Source: Cacajao melanocephalus
Taxonomy: Eukaryota; Chordata; Mammalia; Primates; Pitheciidae
NCBI GenBank assembly: GCA_963573385.1
Contig: CAUYLG010066034.1
Span: forward strand, 1-64,000
Direction: 5' to 3'
Length of the DNA: 64,000 nucleotides
Position numbers and translations under genes: made by a program. Positions 37,008-48,954 of this stretch are shown here, in pieces; position 1 is the first letter of the stretch; every line of letters begins with the position of its first letter. Under the pieces are notes generated by a model, which saw only the letters and a program-made list of their open reading frames with translations, did not search any database and had not been told where the DNA came from.

Positions 37008-37180
37008 GTGGTTCCCAAATTTTAATGTGCATAAGAATCACCAGGAAAGCTTAGTAAGCAGAGCTTCCTGCACCCTACTCCAAAAAATTTTTATTTAATA
37101 GGTGAGAATGGGTCCATGAATTTTCATTTCTAACAATTTCTCAGGTGATGCTAAGGCCTCTGTTGCAAGGACCACAGGTA
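37008..37180 (+). mobile_element. MER5A-type hAT element
   Basis: AGTGGTTCCCAAATTTTAATG, AAGAATCACCAGGAAAGC, TTTCATTTCTAACAATTTC and TCAGGTGATGCTAAGG follow the MER5A consensus closely. Confidence 0.8.
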
Positions 37181-37184
37181 GAAA

Positions 37185-38710
37185 AGCTCCTATCTTCGTT
37201 CAATTCTCTCCATTTTCATAGATAGTGAAATAGAATCAGAGAAGCCTAGTGAATTCACTAAGGAACTTAGTGACAGCTGAACTCAGTTTAGTCTTTGCAT
37301 CTTCTGTGATCTCATTTTCTTTCACTTTTATTAATAACTAGTTTGAAAGGACATTGCATTAAATATGTGCACCAGTAAAACATAAATACATTCATCTGTA
37401 AAATAACACCTTTTTTGTTTTCTTTATCAAGGCTGGCAGGGAAGCTCCATATGCCAAGACTCAGAGCACATATTGTAGCTGGTCCATTTGCTGCTGTAAT
37501 CGAAAGGTCACACAGAAAGCAGAAATATGGAGGAAATGCAAGTTACCCTGTTCAACCTTCTGGCTTTCCACCCTCACCATAACAAAACACTTATAAAATG
37601 AGTGAGAATTTCGGGTCAGTATGAGTTAACAGAAGAGTCTAAAACCAAAAGAAAAGTTTAAGAGCAGAGATCCAGATGTTTTTACATTTTTTCTTTCATT
37701 TGAGAAATTGTAACATATTAACTAAGACAGTTGGTTGGCAGTTTCAGTGCTGTGCCCCAAGCTCCCATATTTCCCTCCATATCCAGAGTAAAATAATTAG
37801 GTCTTGGGAAATCCCTCTCCACTCTGCCTTCTTCTTTCCCTTGAACTACAACTTTCTCAAAGTATAGCCATAAAGAACAGAAAAACTGACACTGCTCACC
37901 ATCCATGGCTGCTCCTGCTCCCTGGACAGGAAAAAGCTATGAAAACGAAAGCAATTTCAACAGGCTTGCTTTCCTCTCAGTGGACCAGCTTGTTGATACT
38001 ACCCTAAATGGAAAACTCCAGGTCCTCAAATTCTCCTTTTCTTTGCCAAGATACAATTAGACTCCTGATCTAATGCATAACTGCTTTCCTTTGGAAAATA
38101 GGAAGCAGAGGATATTTTTTCTTTTTGATACAACAAAGTGATCAGAATGAAAGCATGCACACTGTCATGAGAACACATCTCTGTGCTCTGTTTTTCCGTC
38201 TATTTTTAACGCTGTTAATAAATCACATTAAACCTCTGTTTGTCTCTCTGCCATCATCAGCCTCTAAATGGTCAGGAGTCTTTACTTCACTGATACTTTA
38301 CTCAACCCTGGAAGTGTGAATTTGGAAGATAAGGGAAAGAGGCCGACTGAGGATTGCTAAATTGTGATACTCCATTCACTATTTAATAAACCCAAACAAG
38401 TGATCTCTTTTCTTCTGTCTTTCCTGATCCACTCCTTTTTAAATTGGGATGTTGTTTATCCATGAGATGAAAGTATTTTTATTCAGTAAATGAACAAGAT
38501 ACTCTTTCACTTATTTCTGAGATAGATATATGTGTGCAATTAAAATCAAACAATAGAAAAATTTATAAAATGTGAAAAGATCATCTAAGTTCTTTAATTT
38601 CACATGACAAGGTAACTACAATTATATGTTTAGCTTGCATCTTTGAATAATTTTTTCTATAATTTTATGAAATGCTTAATACAAGCATGATATTATCCAT
38701 GGCTCTAATC
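37185..38710. other. intergenic sequence, MIR-like at its start
   Basis: The segment 37200-37300 resembles a reversed MIR. The rest is unassigned and has no coding exon. Confidence 0.35.
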
Positions 38711-38714
38711 ATTG

Positions 38715-39178
38715 GCCTCCTAGCAGTTTTGGCCTTTATGTTAATTCTGAACTGGCCTTATGACTTGGTTTTGGCCAACATGATGCAGTAGAGGGATCTG
38801 ATGCGGTTTCCAGCCTGAGTTTTACAAATCCATTTACAAATCCTTGTGCCCTTCTCCCTTTTGAACACCTGAAGCTAAATGAGGATGAGCCTGGGCTGGA
38901 TTGCTGGCTGATTAGAGTCATCATGTGGAGAAGAGCCCAGTCATCCCAGCCAAGGCCATACTAGACCAACCTCCAGCCAGGTGTTTTCCCAACATATGAG
39001 ATACCCAGCCTTGTCAGCAAAGAGACCTACCCTACACACAGATGATGTCAGACACAATCCCAGCAGTGATGAAAAAAAACATTCAGCAAACTGGCCACCT
39101 CATGAACAATATAAATGCTTCTTGTATGAAGCCACTGAGTTTTGGGGTGTTTTGATACTGAACAATAGATAACTAACA
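38715..39178 (+). mobile_element. MLT1-type MaLR LTR
   Basis: ATGACTTGGTTTTGGCCAAC near the start, a middle with CAGCCAAGGCCATACTAGACC, and the typical end GAAGCCACTGAGTTTTGGGG. Confidence 0.7.
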
Positions 39179-39371
39179 GATGTGTAATTACCCACAGATT
39201 TTTTTTTCCTATAGTGGTATTATCTTAAAATTATATTATTGATAATTTGCTTTATTTAACTTCACAATGTCTGACAAACATTTTTAAAAAATCAACACAT
39301 GAAACACTATCTGATTTTTGATGGCTGTATAGTATTTAATGTGTTGATAGATTATATTTTTTAAATGTTTT

Positions 39372-39662
39372 GAGCGGGTGCAGTGGCTCACACCTGTAAT
39401 CCTAGCACTTTGAGAGGGTGAGGCAGGCAGATCACATGAAGTCAGGATTTTGAGACTAGCCTGGCCAACATGGTGAAACCCAGTCTCTACTAAAAATAAA
39501 AAATTAGCTGGGTGTGGTGGCATGCATCTGTAGTCCCTTCTACTCAGGAGGCTGAGGCAGGAGAATTGCTTGAACCTGGGAGACGGAGGTTACTGTGAGC
39601 TGAGACTGTGCCACTGCACTCCAGCCTGGGTGACAGACTGAGACTCCATCTCAAAAAAAAAA
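39372..39662 (+). mobile_element. full-length Alu (AluS-like)
   Basis: Complete left and right arms, from GCAGTGGCTCACACCTGTAA to the A tail. A/B-box region recognisable. Confidence 0.93.
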
Positions 39663-40089
39663 GTTTTGTCAAAGTAATAACATTCACAAGGAAGCTTATC
39701 CAGTAGTACAGAAAAAACAACAATAAAAATCAGATTTTTATGATTTTTTACTTTGCTCCCATAAACTACGTGTAATTTCCCTAAGTTTTTTACTTTTTTT
39801 TTGGTGGCAATCTTTGCAACTCCAAATAATGCCTGTTTTATCTATTTCATGATGTATAGATTACGAACAATGCTATTAGCTGCCTCACATGAAAAATGAA
39901 ATGCAGCTCATTCACACTGCCAAATCTCTCTCTCTCCTTTTCTACCTAATATTTGATGATAGTGTGATTTCCTATTATTTCCTGGATTCATTTTGAAATA
40001 ATAAATAATATACTTAACTCTCATTTCTTCTTTCATCAGTTTTGCATAGTACCTTAATTCTCCTCTGTGTAAGTTGATCAGAGTTTCCC

Positions 40090-40915
40090 TCATGCAATTT
40101 ATTTCATCTTTTCTCACTTTCAGTTACACCATTTTTTACCGATTTCCTATTGTGGTAAAAATATATACCACAAAATTGACCATCTTAACATTTTTAAATG
40201 TAGTGTTCAGTGATACTAAATACATTCATAATGTTATAGCAGTCACCCCCATCTACCTCCAGAATTCCTCTTTATCTTGTAAAGCTGAAATTCTATATGA
40301 TTAAATAATAACTCCCCATTTCCTCCTCCCCACTGCCCCTGACCATCACCATTCTACTTTCCTTCTCTGTGAATTTGATACCCTAGGTACCTCAATTAGG
40401 TACCTCATTTAAGTGAAATCATATAGCATGTGTTTTTCTGTTGCTGCCTACTTTGACATGGCATAATGTTGTTAAGGTTCATCCATATTGTAACAAATGC
40501 CAGAACTTCCTTCCTTTTTAAGGCTGAATATAATTCCATTATGTGTATATACCACATGTTGCTTATCCATTTATCAGTTACTGGATAGTTCCACATTTTA
40601 GATATTATGAACAATGCTGCTATTAATGTGGGTGTATAAATATATCTTTGAGACCCTGCTTTCAATTACTTTAGGATGTACCTATAGGTGGAATTTCTAG
40701 AGCATATGGTAACTCTACTTATAAATGTATGAGGCACTACTATACTGTTTTCCAAGGTGCCTGTACCATTTGAAATTCTCACGAACAGATCACAGGGTTC
40801 CAATTATTCTACATCCCTGAAAACACTTGTTATTTTCTGGGTTTTTTGTTTGTTTGTTTTTGGGAGTCATTCAAATAGGTATGAGGCAGTATCTCACTTA
40901 TAGTTTTAGGCACCA
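40090..40915 (-). mobile_element. old L1 3' end
   Basis: Minus-strand ORF2 C-terminus (AALFIISKMWNYPVTDKW, MWYIHIMELYSALKRK) and 3' UTR, diverged. Confidence 0.75.
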
Positions 40916-41249
40916 CCCTCTTTCATCCTATTGTTGGGGGTAAGTCACAGTCAGTTTTCTTCATTGGCCACGTATAGATATTACATGAGCCATATAGCTC
41001 GAAAATCCAGTTAGCTTCCTCCACTTCATTTCCATTCACCCACTATTTTCATTGAAATTATATTCTCTATTAGAAAAAGACACAGTTCATTTTGTCTTCA
41101 CTTTTATTGAAACATAAAATGTTAAATATGCAAGCTGTACTAATAAAGGTGCTCCTTGAAGTTAATAAAGGAGGGCTGGGTTACTTGTGGCTTCCTGCAG
41201 GGGAGAGAAAGAACAGAAGGTCAAGATGGTTACCCCTTGCTGCCTTCCT

Positions 41250-41960
41250 CGCATCCCTCGTCATGATTCTTTTTCCAACCTCTTCTATGTGCTCTAGCCA
41301 CTTCCCTTGACTTCCATCTGTGACCTCTTAGCCTATTCACCAACATGTGATCTTTGTAAAACCTAATTTAAAGCATATTACTTCTAAAAGACTAGAAAGG
41401 CTTCCTGTCTCACCTAGATAATAATTTTTAAAGATTTACCCTGTGATAACCAAGAACCATGAGATCTGGCTTCTCAGTGCTTCTCCTAATATGTCTCTGC
41501 CATTTTCCCCACTCATGTTCTCTTTTGGTCATACTCATTACAGTTCTTTAAACATGTTTAGTGCATTTCTACCCCCAGGGCATTTGCACTTGCTGTATTC
41601 TGTGCTAGGACACTTTTCCTGCATAAGAACCACATGGTTCACTCCCCAACTCTGTCCATTCTTTGTTCTGATTTCATTATTTCAAGGAAGGCCTTCCCAA
41701 GTGAAATATGTCTATGAGTACAGCATCCATCAATCTGTATTTGCCTTTGTCTTCCTTTATTTTTCCTTTTATCTTTTTTTGCTCTCTGGCCTGTGATATA
41801 TTTACCTGTTTATGTATTCAGTCTGTTTCAGCTCACTAGAATATAAGCTTTCTGAGTTAAGAAATCTATTTGTTTTTGTTAAGAAATCTATTTGTTCATT
41901 GGCATATTCCAAGCATCTAGAACAGAATCTGGTGCATGGTTAGTGTTAGCAAGTATTATT
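41250..41960 (+). mobile_element. L2 3' end fragment
   Basis: CCACTCATGTTCTCTTTTGG, CCAGGGCATTTGCACTTGCT and AAGGAAGGCCTTCCCAAGTG follow the L2 3' end order. Confidence 0.65.
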
Positions 41961-41964
41961 CAAC

Positions 41965-42530
41965 AACCAATTTAATGTTCAAATGTAGCTCCATTGGATG
42001 GATTAGGCACTGAAAGCTGTTATGATAAAATGTTAAAATTTTTTGACTGGAGTGTCAGAAACCAAGAGTAAAAAAATATGTGGTGAATATTGGAAGTATT
42101 GAGATCAACTTTATACATTTAACTATAAAATATAATTTTAAGTGTGTATCTGAGAGAGAGATTGATAATAGACTTATAATATAGTGTTAAATAAAGGTAT
42201 TATGAGTGAAGAAAGTAATCATTTGGTCCCAACTCAATGTACCCAATCTATAACATTTTGATCAAAATAATAAAAAAAGTTACATGGGAGCTTGAAGGAA
42301 CTTCTGGAGTGTGATTGAGAATTTGAAAGCAGACTCTGAATGATTGGTGATCTGCACTGTGAGAACAGTCTGAGAACTGGAGACTGAATCAACACAAATT
42401 CTACCGTATAGGATGTATTTTGTACTATCTGGTAATAGTAGCTGAATGTCAGTAATGTGGTATTTGCTATGATATTTTCACTCAGAGGATCAAAGTGCTG
42501 CTTTCTCTAAAGTTAGCTCCTTTATTTACT
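41965..42530. other. unassigned sequence 3' of the CASP4-type gene
   Basis: Nothing recognisable. Possible 3' UTR extension only if the distal AATAAA sites are used. Confidence 0.35.
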
Positions 42531-42566
42531 CTGTTTTATTCAGGGTTTGATGCAACGTTTGGTTAC

Positions 42567-42569
<3 letters not shown>

Positions 42570-42603
<34 letters not shown>
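42570..42603. repeat. (TG)n microsatellite
   Basis: About 17 uninterrupted TG units, 350 bp downstream of the CASP4-type stop codon. Confidence 0.96.
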
Positions 42604-42606
<3 letters not shown>

Positions 42607-42912
42607 AGAAAGGAAGAGAAAAATAGAGTATGAGAGATAAATGAATATAAATAGTAATGGAAGCATGAGAATGTTTCTATTTTAATAATTGCTACCCTTG
42701 GTTTTTCATTATCACATTCTGCCATGATTTTCCTTACCTCCTTGCTTGATTAATTGCCTGATTATTTGTAGAGTTGGGGGAATCCAAATGCATATAAGTT
42801 GGAAAAAAATAGCAAATAATCACCAGACTATGTCAACAAAAACACCAGTTTGACCATTCAAATACGCAGCTATCATTGGTCACTGGACCTAACCACCAAT
42901 ATCATGCTCTCA

Positions 42913-42918
42913 TTTATT
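42913..42918 (-). promoter_or_regulatory. candidate poly(A) signal AATAAA for the CASP4-type gene
   Basis: AATAAA on the minus strand lies 37 nt after the TGA stop, within TGTGAAATAAATGAG. It would give a very short 3' UTR. Other minus-strand AATAAA hexamers occur near 42535 and 42521 and could serve instead. No transcript data are available here. Confidence 0.4.
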
Positions 42919-42955
42919 TCACACACCACCACCAACTCTCAATACTTAACAATTT

Positions 42956-43054
42956 TCAATTGCCAGGAAAGAGGTAGAAATATCTTGTCATGGATAATCG
43001 TTCTATGGTGGGCATTTGGGCTTTATCCCTTGGAGTTTCAAATGATTGCTGCAC
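42956..43054 (-). CDS. CASP4: CASP4 exon 8: terminal coding exon
   Basis: The terminal coding exon is 99 nt including the TGA stop, after the acceptor TTTTCTCAG. It encodes residues 346-377, from [15 protein letters not shown] to the conserved C-terminus [10 protein letters not shown], which closes the p10 subunit. Only Asp for Ala after PR differs from human CASP4 as I recall it. The full-length terminus shows the reading frame has survived the whole gene. Confidence 0.93.
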   Translation of the reverse strand: MQQSFETPRDKAQMPTIERLSMTRYFYLFPGN

Positions 43055-43687
43055 CTGAGAAAAGAAAATAGGATGTAAATGAGATACAACTCTTTTGAAG
43101 TCTCAGAAAGCATCTTGCATAATGAACCAGAAAATGCCTGGAATGAAGAGAGCTTTCGGATTTCATAGAACCAAACCCATTGACATTCTAACACCTCAGC
43201 ATTGTACCCTACGTCTTAGAATTGACATTCCATCTCAGACTATACTGTTAACATCAAAATAAACACCTCATGTCTAATCTAAGGCCTTTCAACCTTCATT
43301 TTGTCTATATTCCATTTCTGACCTACAGATATGACAATCAGGTTATCCCTCGGAAATTGTTCATGAAAATTAGGTAAGAAAGGATTCTGTACTCCCAACT
43401 CCCACAAAGTTTGATTCCTCAGTTGAAGGAAAAGTAAGTCCCAGTATCTTAAAAACTTGAACACTGAGCAACTTTCATATCTCAACCACCAAGCTGAACT
43501 TGTAGTCTTTTGCATGGACTAATTGATAAGAGTCTACTTATCCTAAATCCAGAATTTTTAGTTCCTTTTTCTATGAATACCCTTGAAAGTACAATCTCTA
43601 ACTCCTAATTATCCGAAAAGATTTAAAATATTTAACTTCCTAGATCTCTATTCACAGGAACTCTATCTCAATTTATGCTGCATTCCC

Positions 43688-43850
43688 TCCTCCTCCTCCT
43701 TCTTCTTCTTTTTCCTCCTCCTTCTTCTTCTTCTTTTCCTCCTCCTTCTTCTTCTTTCTTCATCTCTTTCTCCTCCTTTCTTCTTCTTCTCCTTCTCCTC
43801 CTTCTCCTTCTAGTTCTTCTTTTACTACCTTTTTTTTTTTTTTAACACAG
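43688..43850. repeat. (CTT)n/(CTC)n pyrimidine tract in intron 7
   Basis: C/T-only for over 100 bp, ending in a T run that is the reversed poly(A) of the following minus-strand Alu. Confidence 0.93.
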
Positions 43851-44110
43851 CATCTTACTCTATTGCCCAGCTAGAGTGCAGTGGTGCCATCTTGGGCTTC
43901 CTGGGCTCAAGCAATCCTCCCACTTCACCTTTCAAGTAGGTGGGATTACAGGCACCTGTCAACATGCCCTGCTAATTTTTGTATTTTTTGTAGAGATAGG
44001 GTTTCTCCATGTTGCCCAGGCTGGTCTCAAATTCCTAGATTCAAGTCATTCCACCCTCCTTTGACTCCCTAAGTGCTGGGATTACAGGAATGAGTGACTG
44101 TGCTGGTCCT
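43845..44110 (-). mobile_element. Alu (AluJ-like), in intron 7
   Basis: Reversed Alu with ATCTTACTCTATTGCCCAGC, ATTACAGGCACCTGTCAAC, TGTTGCCCAGGCTGGTCTC and AAGTGCTGGGATTACAGG. Diverged. Confidence 0.88.
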
Positions 44111-45043
44111 GGATGGCTTTCTTTTTTAAACACCAGTGTATCTTTATTTTCCCACAGGAGTTTTACTGTTCTCTACATTTTTACTTTATAAATAACTATA
44201 CTATTATGTCTTAATAACAATATCATTCTCTCTTTAAACAAGAGGGAACATTTATTTATTTATGTATCTATTGATTCAATAATTATTAATTGTATGTCTG
44301 CTACATGCCAGGTTTGTTGAGTTGCTGGGCAAATCCCTGCCGTCTTGAAGTTTGCATGTTAGTGAGTAAATACAAATAAAAAAATAGACACATAAATAAA
44401 CTATTAATATATGCTTAGTGGGTGGAGGTATGAGCCATGGAGAAAAATAACGTAAAAAGTAGTGGGAATAAGGAATATCCCAAGTAGTGCAAGGGGTGGC
44501 AAAACTTTTCTTCTGCACATTTTTATTGAAAGAGTGACTTCTTCTTTGTTCCTTCTTGCATGTGTTTATAGATCCTATAATAATCTGTAAGCACATATTT
44601 GTTTGTTAACCCACATTTTCAGTATCCATATCTCCCATGAAAATGTGAGTCCTAGGTAGGCTTAAGTCATGTAGGCCTCATTCACCCCTCTCTCACCAGG
44701 AAGAATTCCATGATTTAGTAGAGCACCCAGATTTTATTCATTTAATAAATTAAGTAATAAAAATTTTTCAAAATATCTTTGATTCTCTAAAACTTAAGAA
44801 CTTATAGTCCATAACATAAGGCTTACGGTTGATATTATTTTGTTTTACTGTTTTGATCTCCTGCTGGGATATATTGGACATGTCTTTTCCAAAACCATAT
44901 TTTAAAAAGGTGAATGAAAGAAACTAGGTATCACTCTGCTTTCACTTGCCTGACAAAGATTGTCATTGTGAAGTGAAAAGTGAATTATGACAAATTCTTC
45001 CTGAACAAATAAATGAATAACTAGAAAAGAAAGAGATGCTTAC

Positions 45044-45153
45044 CTTCCGAAATACTTCCTCTAGGTGACAGCACCAAGAATATTTCTGGAAGCATGTGAT
45101 GAGTTGTGTGATGAAGATGGAGCCCATTGTGCTGTCTCTCCAGGACACGTTAT
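45044..45153 (-). CDS. CASP4: CASP4 exon 7: p10 subunit core
   Basis: The 110-nt exon follows the acceptor CATCATAG and ends at AAG|GTAAGC. It completes His309 and encodes residues 310-345, beginning [14 protein letters not shown] and ending HLEEVFRK. Arg314 in VSWR is the second S1-pocket arginine. The stretch also provides the dimer-interface strand ([15 protein letters not shown]). It appears identical to human CASP4 as I recall it, in contrast to the variable exon 6. The same module in the CASP12-like remnant is at 27733-27842 and has exactly the same length. Confidence 0.94.
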
Positions 45154-45159
45154 CTATGA

Positions 45160-46540
45160 TGATACAGGTTGGTATACCTTGGGCTATGTTTTTGTTTATA
45201 TTTTTGTCTTGAGAATGCTTTTAAACAGAAAAGCATAGCTTGGGAGTTATCTTTGTGGATTTGTAGGAAGCACTTACAACCTGACATTTATCCACTTTCC
45301 ACAAAAAGTAAACAGAAAACCTGGCATAAGGTGATCAAAAGGTCCAGTTTGTAAGCATTACAAGAGATTGTGTAGTGATTGTATTTTGAGTCTTGGGACT
45401 GACTTTCTACTACAAACCCCATGTTCATTCTCTTGACTTTTATAGAGGCTTGAGAAATAACTGGAATTATCCCACTTTACAAAGGAAGGAATGGAAGGTC
45501 AGAAAGACAAAAGAACTTCCCCATGTTCACACAGTGAGTAAGCCACAAAAAACTGCCACCAGTCTCCAAAGTTGTTTGCAGATTATGCCACACTGTCTTT
45601 CACCATATAGTAAAATAAACACATGCAACGTTTCAGTTATAGAAGATGAAAAAAAATGATAAAAGTCTACTCTACAGATGGTGCCAATAGTAACCAATAC
45701 TGTATTATGTACTTGAAATTTGCTAAAAAAGTAGATTTTATGTTAAATATTCTTTTCACACACACTCACAGAATGATGATAATAATAAACAGAAGTGGAA
45801 GAATCTTTTGGAGGAGAGAGAGATGTTTATGGCATAGTGGTGATGAGTTCAGGAGTGAATACTTATCTCCAAACTCATTAAGTTGTATTCATTAAATATT
45901 TACCATTATGTATGTCAGTCATACCTCAATAAAGTGCTTTTAAAAAATAAAATCTACAAATAGACAAATTAAAAACAGTTAAATGTATGCTCCTTAAGAT
46001 AATTACCTGGAAGTGAAATACTAACCAGTGTTCCCTGAGATTAGATAGAATCAGCCCTACCCTATCATTTTCTACTTGTTTTAAAAGATGTCCACATTCC
46101 TAGTGGGGCATGCAATGGCACTGCTTTTTGTAGAATAAGTGGGAAATATGGAGAAGAAGACTTGAAGTTGATCATTTGAGAAAGGGAAGCCATTCCTGGA
46201 ATCCATAAAACACTATTCAAAATGTTAAATGGGTTTAATAAAAAACAGAATTAATCATGTTTAAGTGATGAGTGGTGAGTGGGATTCCTTGTATTGTTTT
46301 GCTTTAATATTTGGTATACCTCTGACTGTAAAGTGTAACACTTATAGTAAAAGTACAATTTTCAAAACTGTGTGTTTTGGAGGGGTAGGCATCTGTTCTC
46401 ACAGCACACACAAGATCATGTAAAGTATGTAGAGAGCACACAACATTCTATCAGATTATTGTTTCATAGGGATTCTTGATTTTGTAGAATCATTCAAAGG
46501 TGGCCTCAAGCTCACAAATCCCTTACTGCCACTGAAAGAT
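45160..46540. other. intron 6, with MIR-like sequence
   Basis: The segment 45450-45560 (CCCACTTTACAAAGGAAGG, AACTTCCCCATGTTCACACAG) resembles a reversed MIR. The remainder is unassigned. Confidence 0.4.
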
Positions 46541-46546
46541 ACATAC

Positions 46547-46690
46547 GTGGGGTTGAAGAGCAGAAAGCAATGAAGTCCTTCTCCACATGGGTCTTGTGAA
46601 CAGCATCTTCCTCTAGGTTCTCAAGTGACTGTGAAGAAGCCACTGCCAAGGATGCTGGAGCGTCTGGGACCAACAGATCCCCACGGTTTG
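46547..46690 (-). CDS. CASP4: CASP4 exon 6: p20/p10 interdomain linker and processing site
   Basis: The 144-nt exon encodes residues 261-308. The acceptor is TCTCTACAG and the donor is CCAC|GTATGT. It holds the interdomain linker, with the autoprocessing aspartate Asp289 in [11 protein letters not shown], and then the p10 start [13 protein letters not shown]. Human CASP4 has ELWVRD at residues 265-270. Here it reads DLLVPD, so Trp267 (the exosite tryptophan contacting gasdermin D) is Leu and Arg269 is Pro, while Asp270 is kept. With seven differences in 48 codons, this is among the most diverged exons although p10 itself is conserved. The change could mean altered substrate choice or relaxed constraint. 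Confidence 0.93.
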
Positions 46691-46954
46691 CTGTAGAGAC
46701 ATTAACTTTCTGCACACTGCTGTGCCTCCCACAATATGGCTATCACAATTGCCCACCTTGTTCTTTTTGAATATTCATTCTAACTACTTCCATACATACA
46801 GACCCACACACATACAAACCCACACACACACCACCTCACTTTCTCTCCAGTGTCATTCAACAGTGTGCCTACTGATAGTGAAGTCATCTTTTATTTACCA
46901 TTTTTTAGAGAATAAATTTCTGTTTTCCTTTTGAAAAATAGCTTCCAAGAGCTA

Positions 46955-47050
46955 TGAGACAATTGGTCTCAAATTCCTGGCATCAGTCAACCTCCTGTCT
47001 TGGCCCCCCAAAGTGCTGGGATTATAGGCATGAGCCACCATCCTCAGCCA
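46955..47050 (-). mobile_element. Alu fragment in intron 5
   Basis: Only the first ~90 nt of an Alu (minus strand): CCCAAAGTGCTGGGATTATAGGC, preceded by TCAAATTCCTGGCATCAG. Confidence 0.75.
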
Positions 47051-47538
47051 GCCATGAGGCAATTGAAAGTCTGGAGCAAAGTTGAACTGCAATATTCTAA
47101 AGTCCCCTGATCTCTTTAATAATTTTCCCCTCAAAAATTATATTGAAAAGGGATGCTGTTTTACATAATGGCCCCAGTTTCAAATGCAATTCTTCTTAAA
47201 CCACACAATGTCAAAGTGTCTGTGAAATATTTACAAATCAAGCTGTCATGAAAATGATTCCATTCCAAAGTTTGAGCATTTCTGTTTAACTTTGATGTAG
47301 AGATTCTGATGATATCCTTCACCACTTACTGTGGATAAAATTGTACAGAAATTTTCCCACTAATTATGATGAGACAATTTCTTATTATACTAGCCCCTTA
47401 GAAAGAGTTTCTTCAGATTTCAATGTACTTTATTTGCACTGGATGGAGTCTAAGACTGTTGCCCATAAATGTAAACCAAACATCACAGTCCTCTGCATAC
47501 ACCATCATAACTGTTAGATGGTCACTCTCAGCACTCAC

Positions 47539-47773
47539 CACCCCTGCAGGCCTGGACAATGATGACCTTGGGTTTGTCCCTTAGACTGAGGCAGTTGCGG
47601 TTGTTGAATATCTGGAAGATGGTGTCATAAAGCAGCACATCTGGGTTTTCCTCATCATGCGCCGTTCCACAGATTCCCTCCAGGATGCCATGAGACATGA
47701 GCACCAAGAACGTGCTGTCTGAGGACTTGTGCTCTGGTCGGGCAGCAAATGCCCTCAGCACTGACTCCATATC
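47539..47773 (-). CDS. CASP4: CASP4 exon 5: catalytic exon with His210 and Cys258
   Basis: The 235-nt exon encodes residues 183-260 plus the first base of codon 261. The acceptor is TATTTTCCAG and the donor is GGTG|GTGAGT. It carries both catalytic residues: His210 in [11 protein letters not shown] and Cys258 in the pentapeptide QACRG, preceded by DKPKVIIV. The motif [12 protein letters not shown] is diagnostic of the CASP4/5/12 group. Residues [14 protein letters not shown] and GICGTAH match human CASP5 better than human CASP4, while DEENPDVLL is closer to CASP4. All elements needed for protease activity in this exon are intact. Confidence 0.95.
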
Positions 47774-47899
47774 CTGGAAAATAACAATGTTCTAGCTTCA
47801 GCTAGAGAAGCATCACAATGAATGGGACTTCCTAGATTTACCATGAGTGAAACAAGAAACATGTTTTACATATCCTGGTCATGGTACTTCACATAGTGC

Positions 47900-48560
47900 T
47901 TACTCAATCATGACGGCTGTTTTATGGTTTTATTTTTCCGTCTCAACGGGGCTATGGGTTCCTGCTTTCTCTTCCTGCTGACATACTGTCTTCTTAATAT
48001 ATTGTATATTTTTATATGTTACTCATTTTACTTTTTCTTTTTCTTTTCAATCTCAATCTTTTCTCTACTTACCTACCAAGAGTCATGTGTTATAAATGCG
48101 TCACACCACTTTCTTTGTAAAACTCATCCCACTTTGCTTAGAATAGAATCAAACTTCTGGCCTGACCATATTCTACCCTTGTACTATGTCCCTTTTCCTT
48201 CAAACTCTAGTCACACTGGTTTTGTCTTTGTGTTTCTTGTGTGCCAGGTTGATTTTTCAGTTCAGCCTTTACACAGGTAGCTTCTCCTACTTTGAAAGCA
48301 CTGCATTCATGTCTTTCCAGAGCTGTCTCTGACCAACCCAAAAACATTGCTCCCACCCTATAATTCTGTCTCACGTTTCCTTTTTCTTTTCTTTTTTGCT
48401 TACTTTTGGTTTTCTTGTCACTGTTATGTAGACACGCACATGCACAGCTGGTGCCTGAAGTTGTCTTTTTTCTTACAATTTCACTGTTTCTCTCTTTTGT
48501 AACCTAGATGAATGCCAGCAGGGAGCTTCCTATCTCATTTACAGACCTATTCCCAATGTT
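47900..48560 (+). mobile_element. L2 fragment in intron 4
   Basis: L2 3'-type sequence: TAGAATAGAATCAAACTTC, TTCATGTCTTTCCAGAGC. Boundaries unclear. Confidence 0.45.
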
Positions 48561-48795
48561 AGGAGTAGCTCTTGGCACCGAGTTTAGGACTCAATATTTG
48601 TTTTACAAGTGTACTCCTATTTAAAATTTATTACTCTATAATTTTGGGGGGTATTCCCATCACATGATTTTGGAATTCAATAAGAAACATGAAAACATGT
48701 GCCAATCATGTTTAGCCTACTTCCCGGAATTGAGAATATTTGGAGCACAAAAGAGACATAGATTTACCAATCTAGTACTCTCATTTTTCCTGTGC

Positions 48796-48850
48796 GCACA
48801 CACAGACACACACACAGACACACACGCACACATGCACACACGCACACGTG
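48796..48850. repeat. (CA)n microsatellite, interrupted, in intron 4
   Basis: ACAC units with GA, GC and TG interruptions, about 105 bp from the exon 4 donor. Confidence 0.93.
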
Positions 48851-48954
48851 CACCCAGAGGTGGTTAAATCTTGTTGAGCTCCTTAAAGCTAAGTAGTTAT
48901 TAGAAGGATGTGTGTTGAATATGTATGAGTTTGGGGTGGCTGAGGGGTTCTTAC

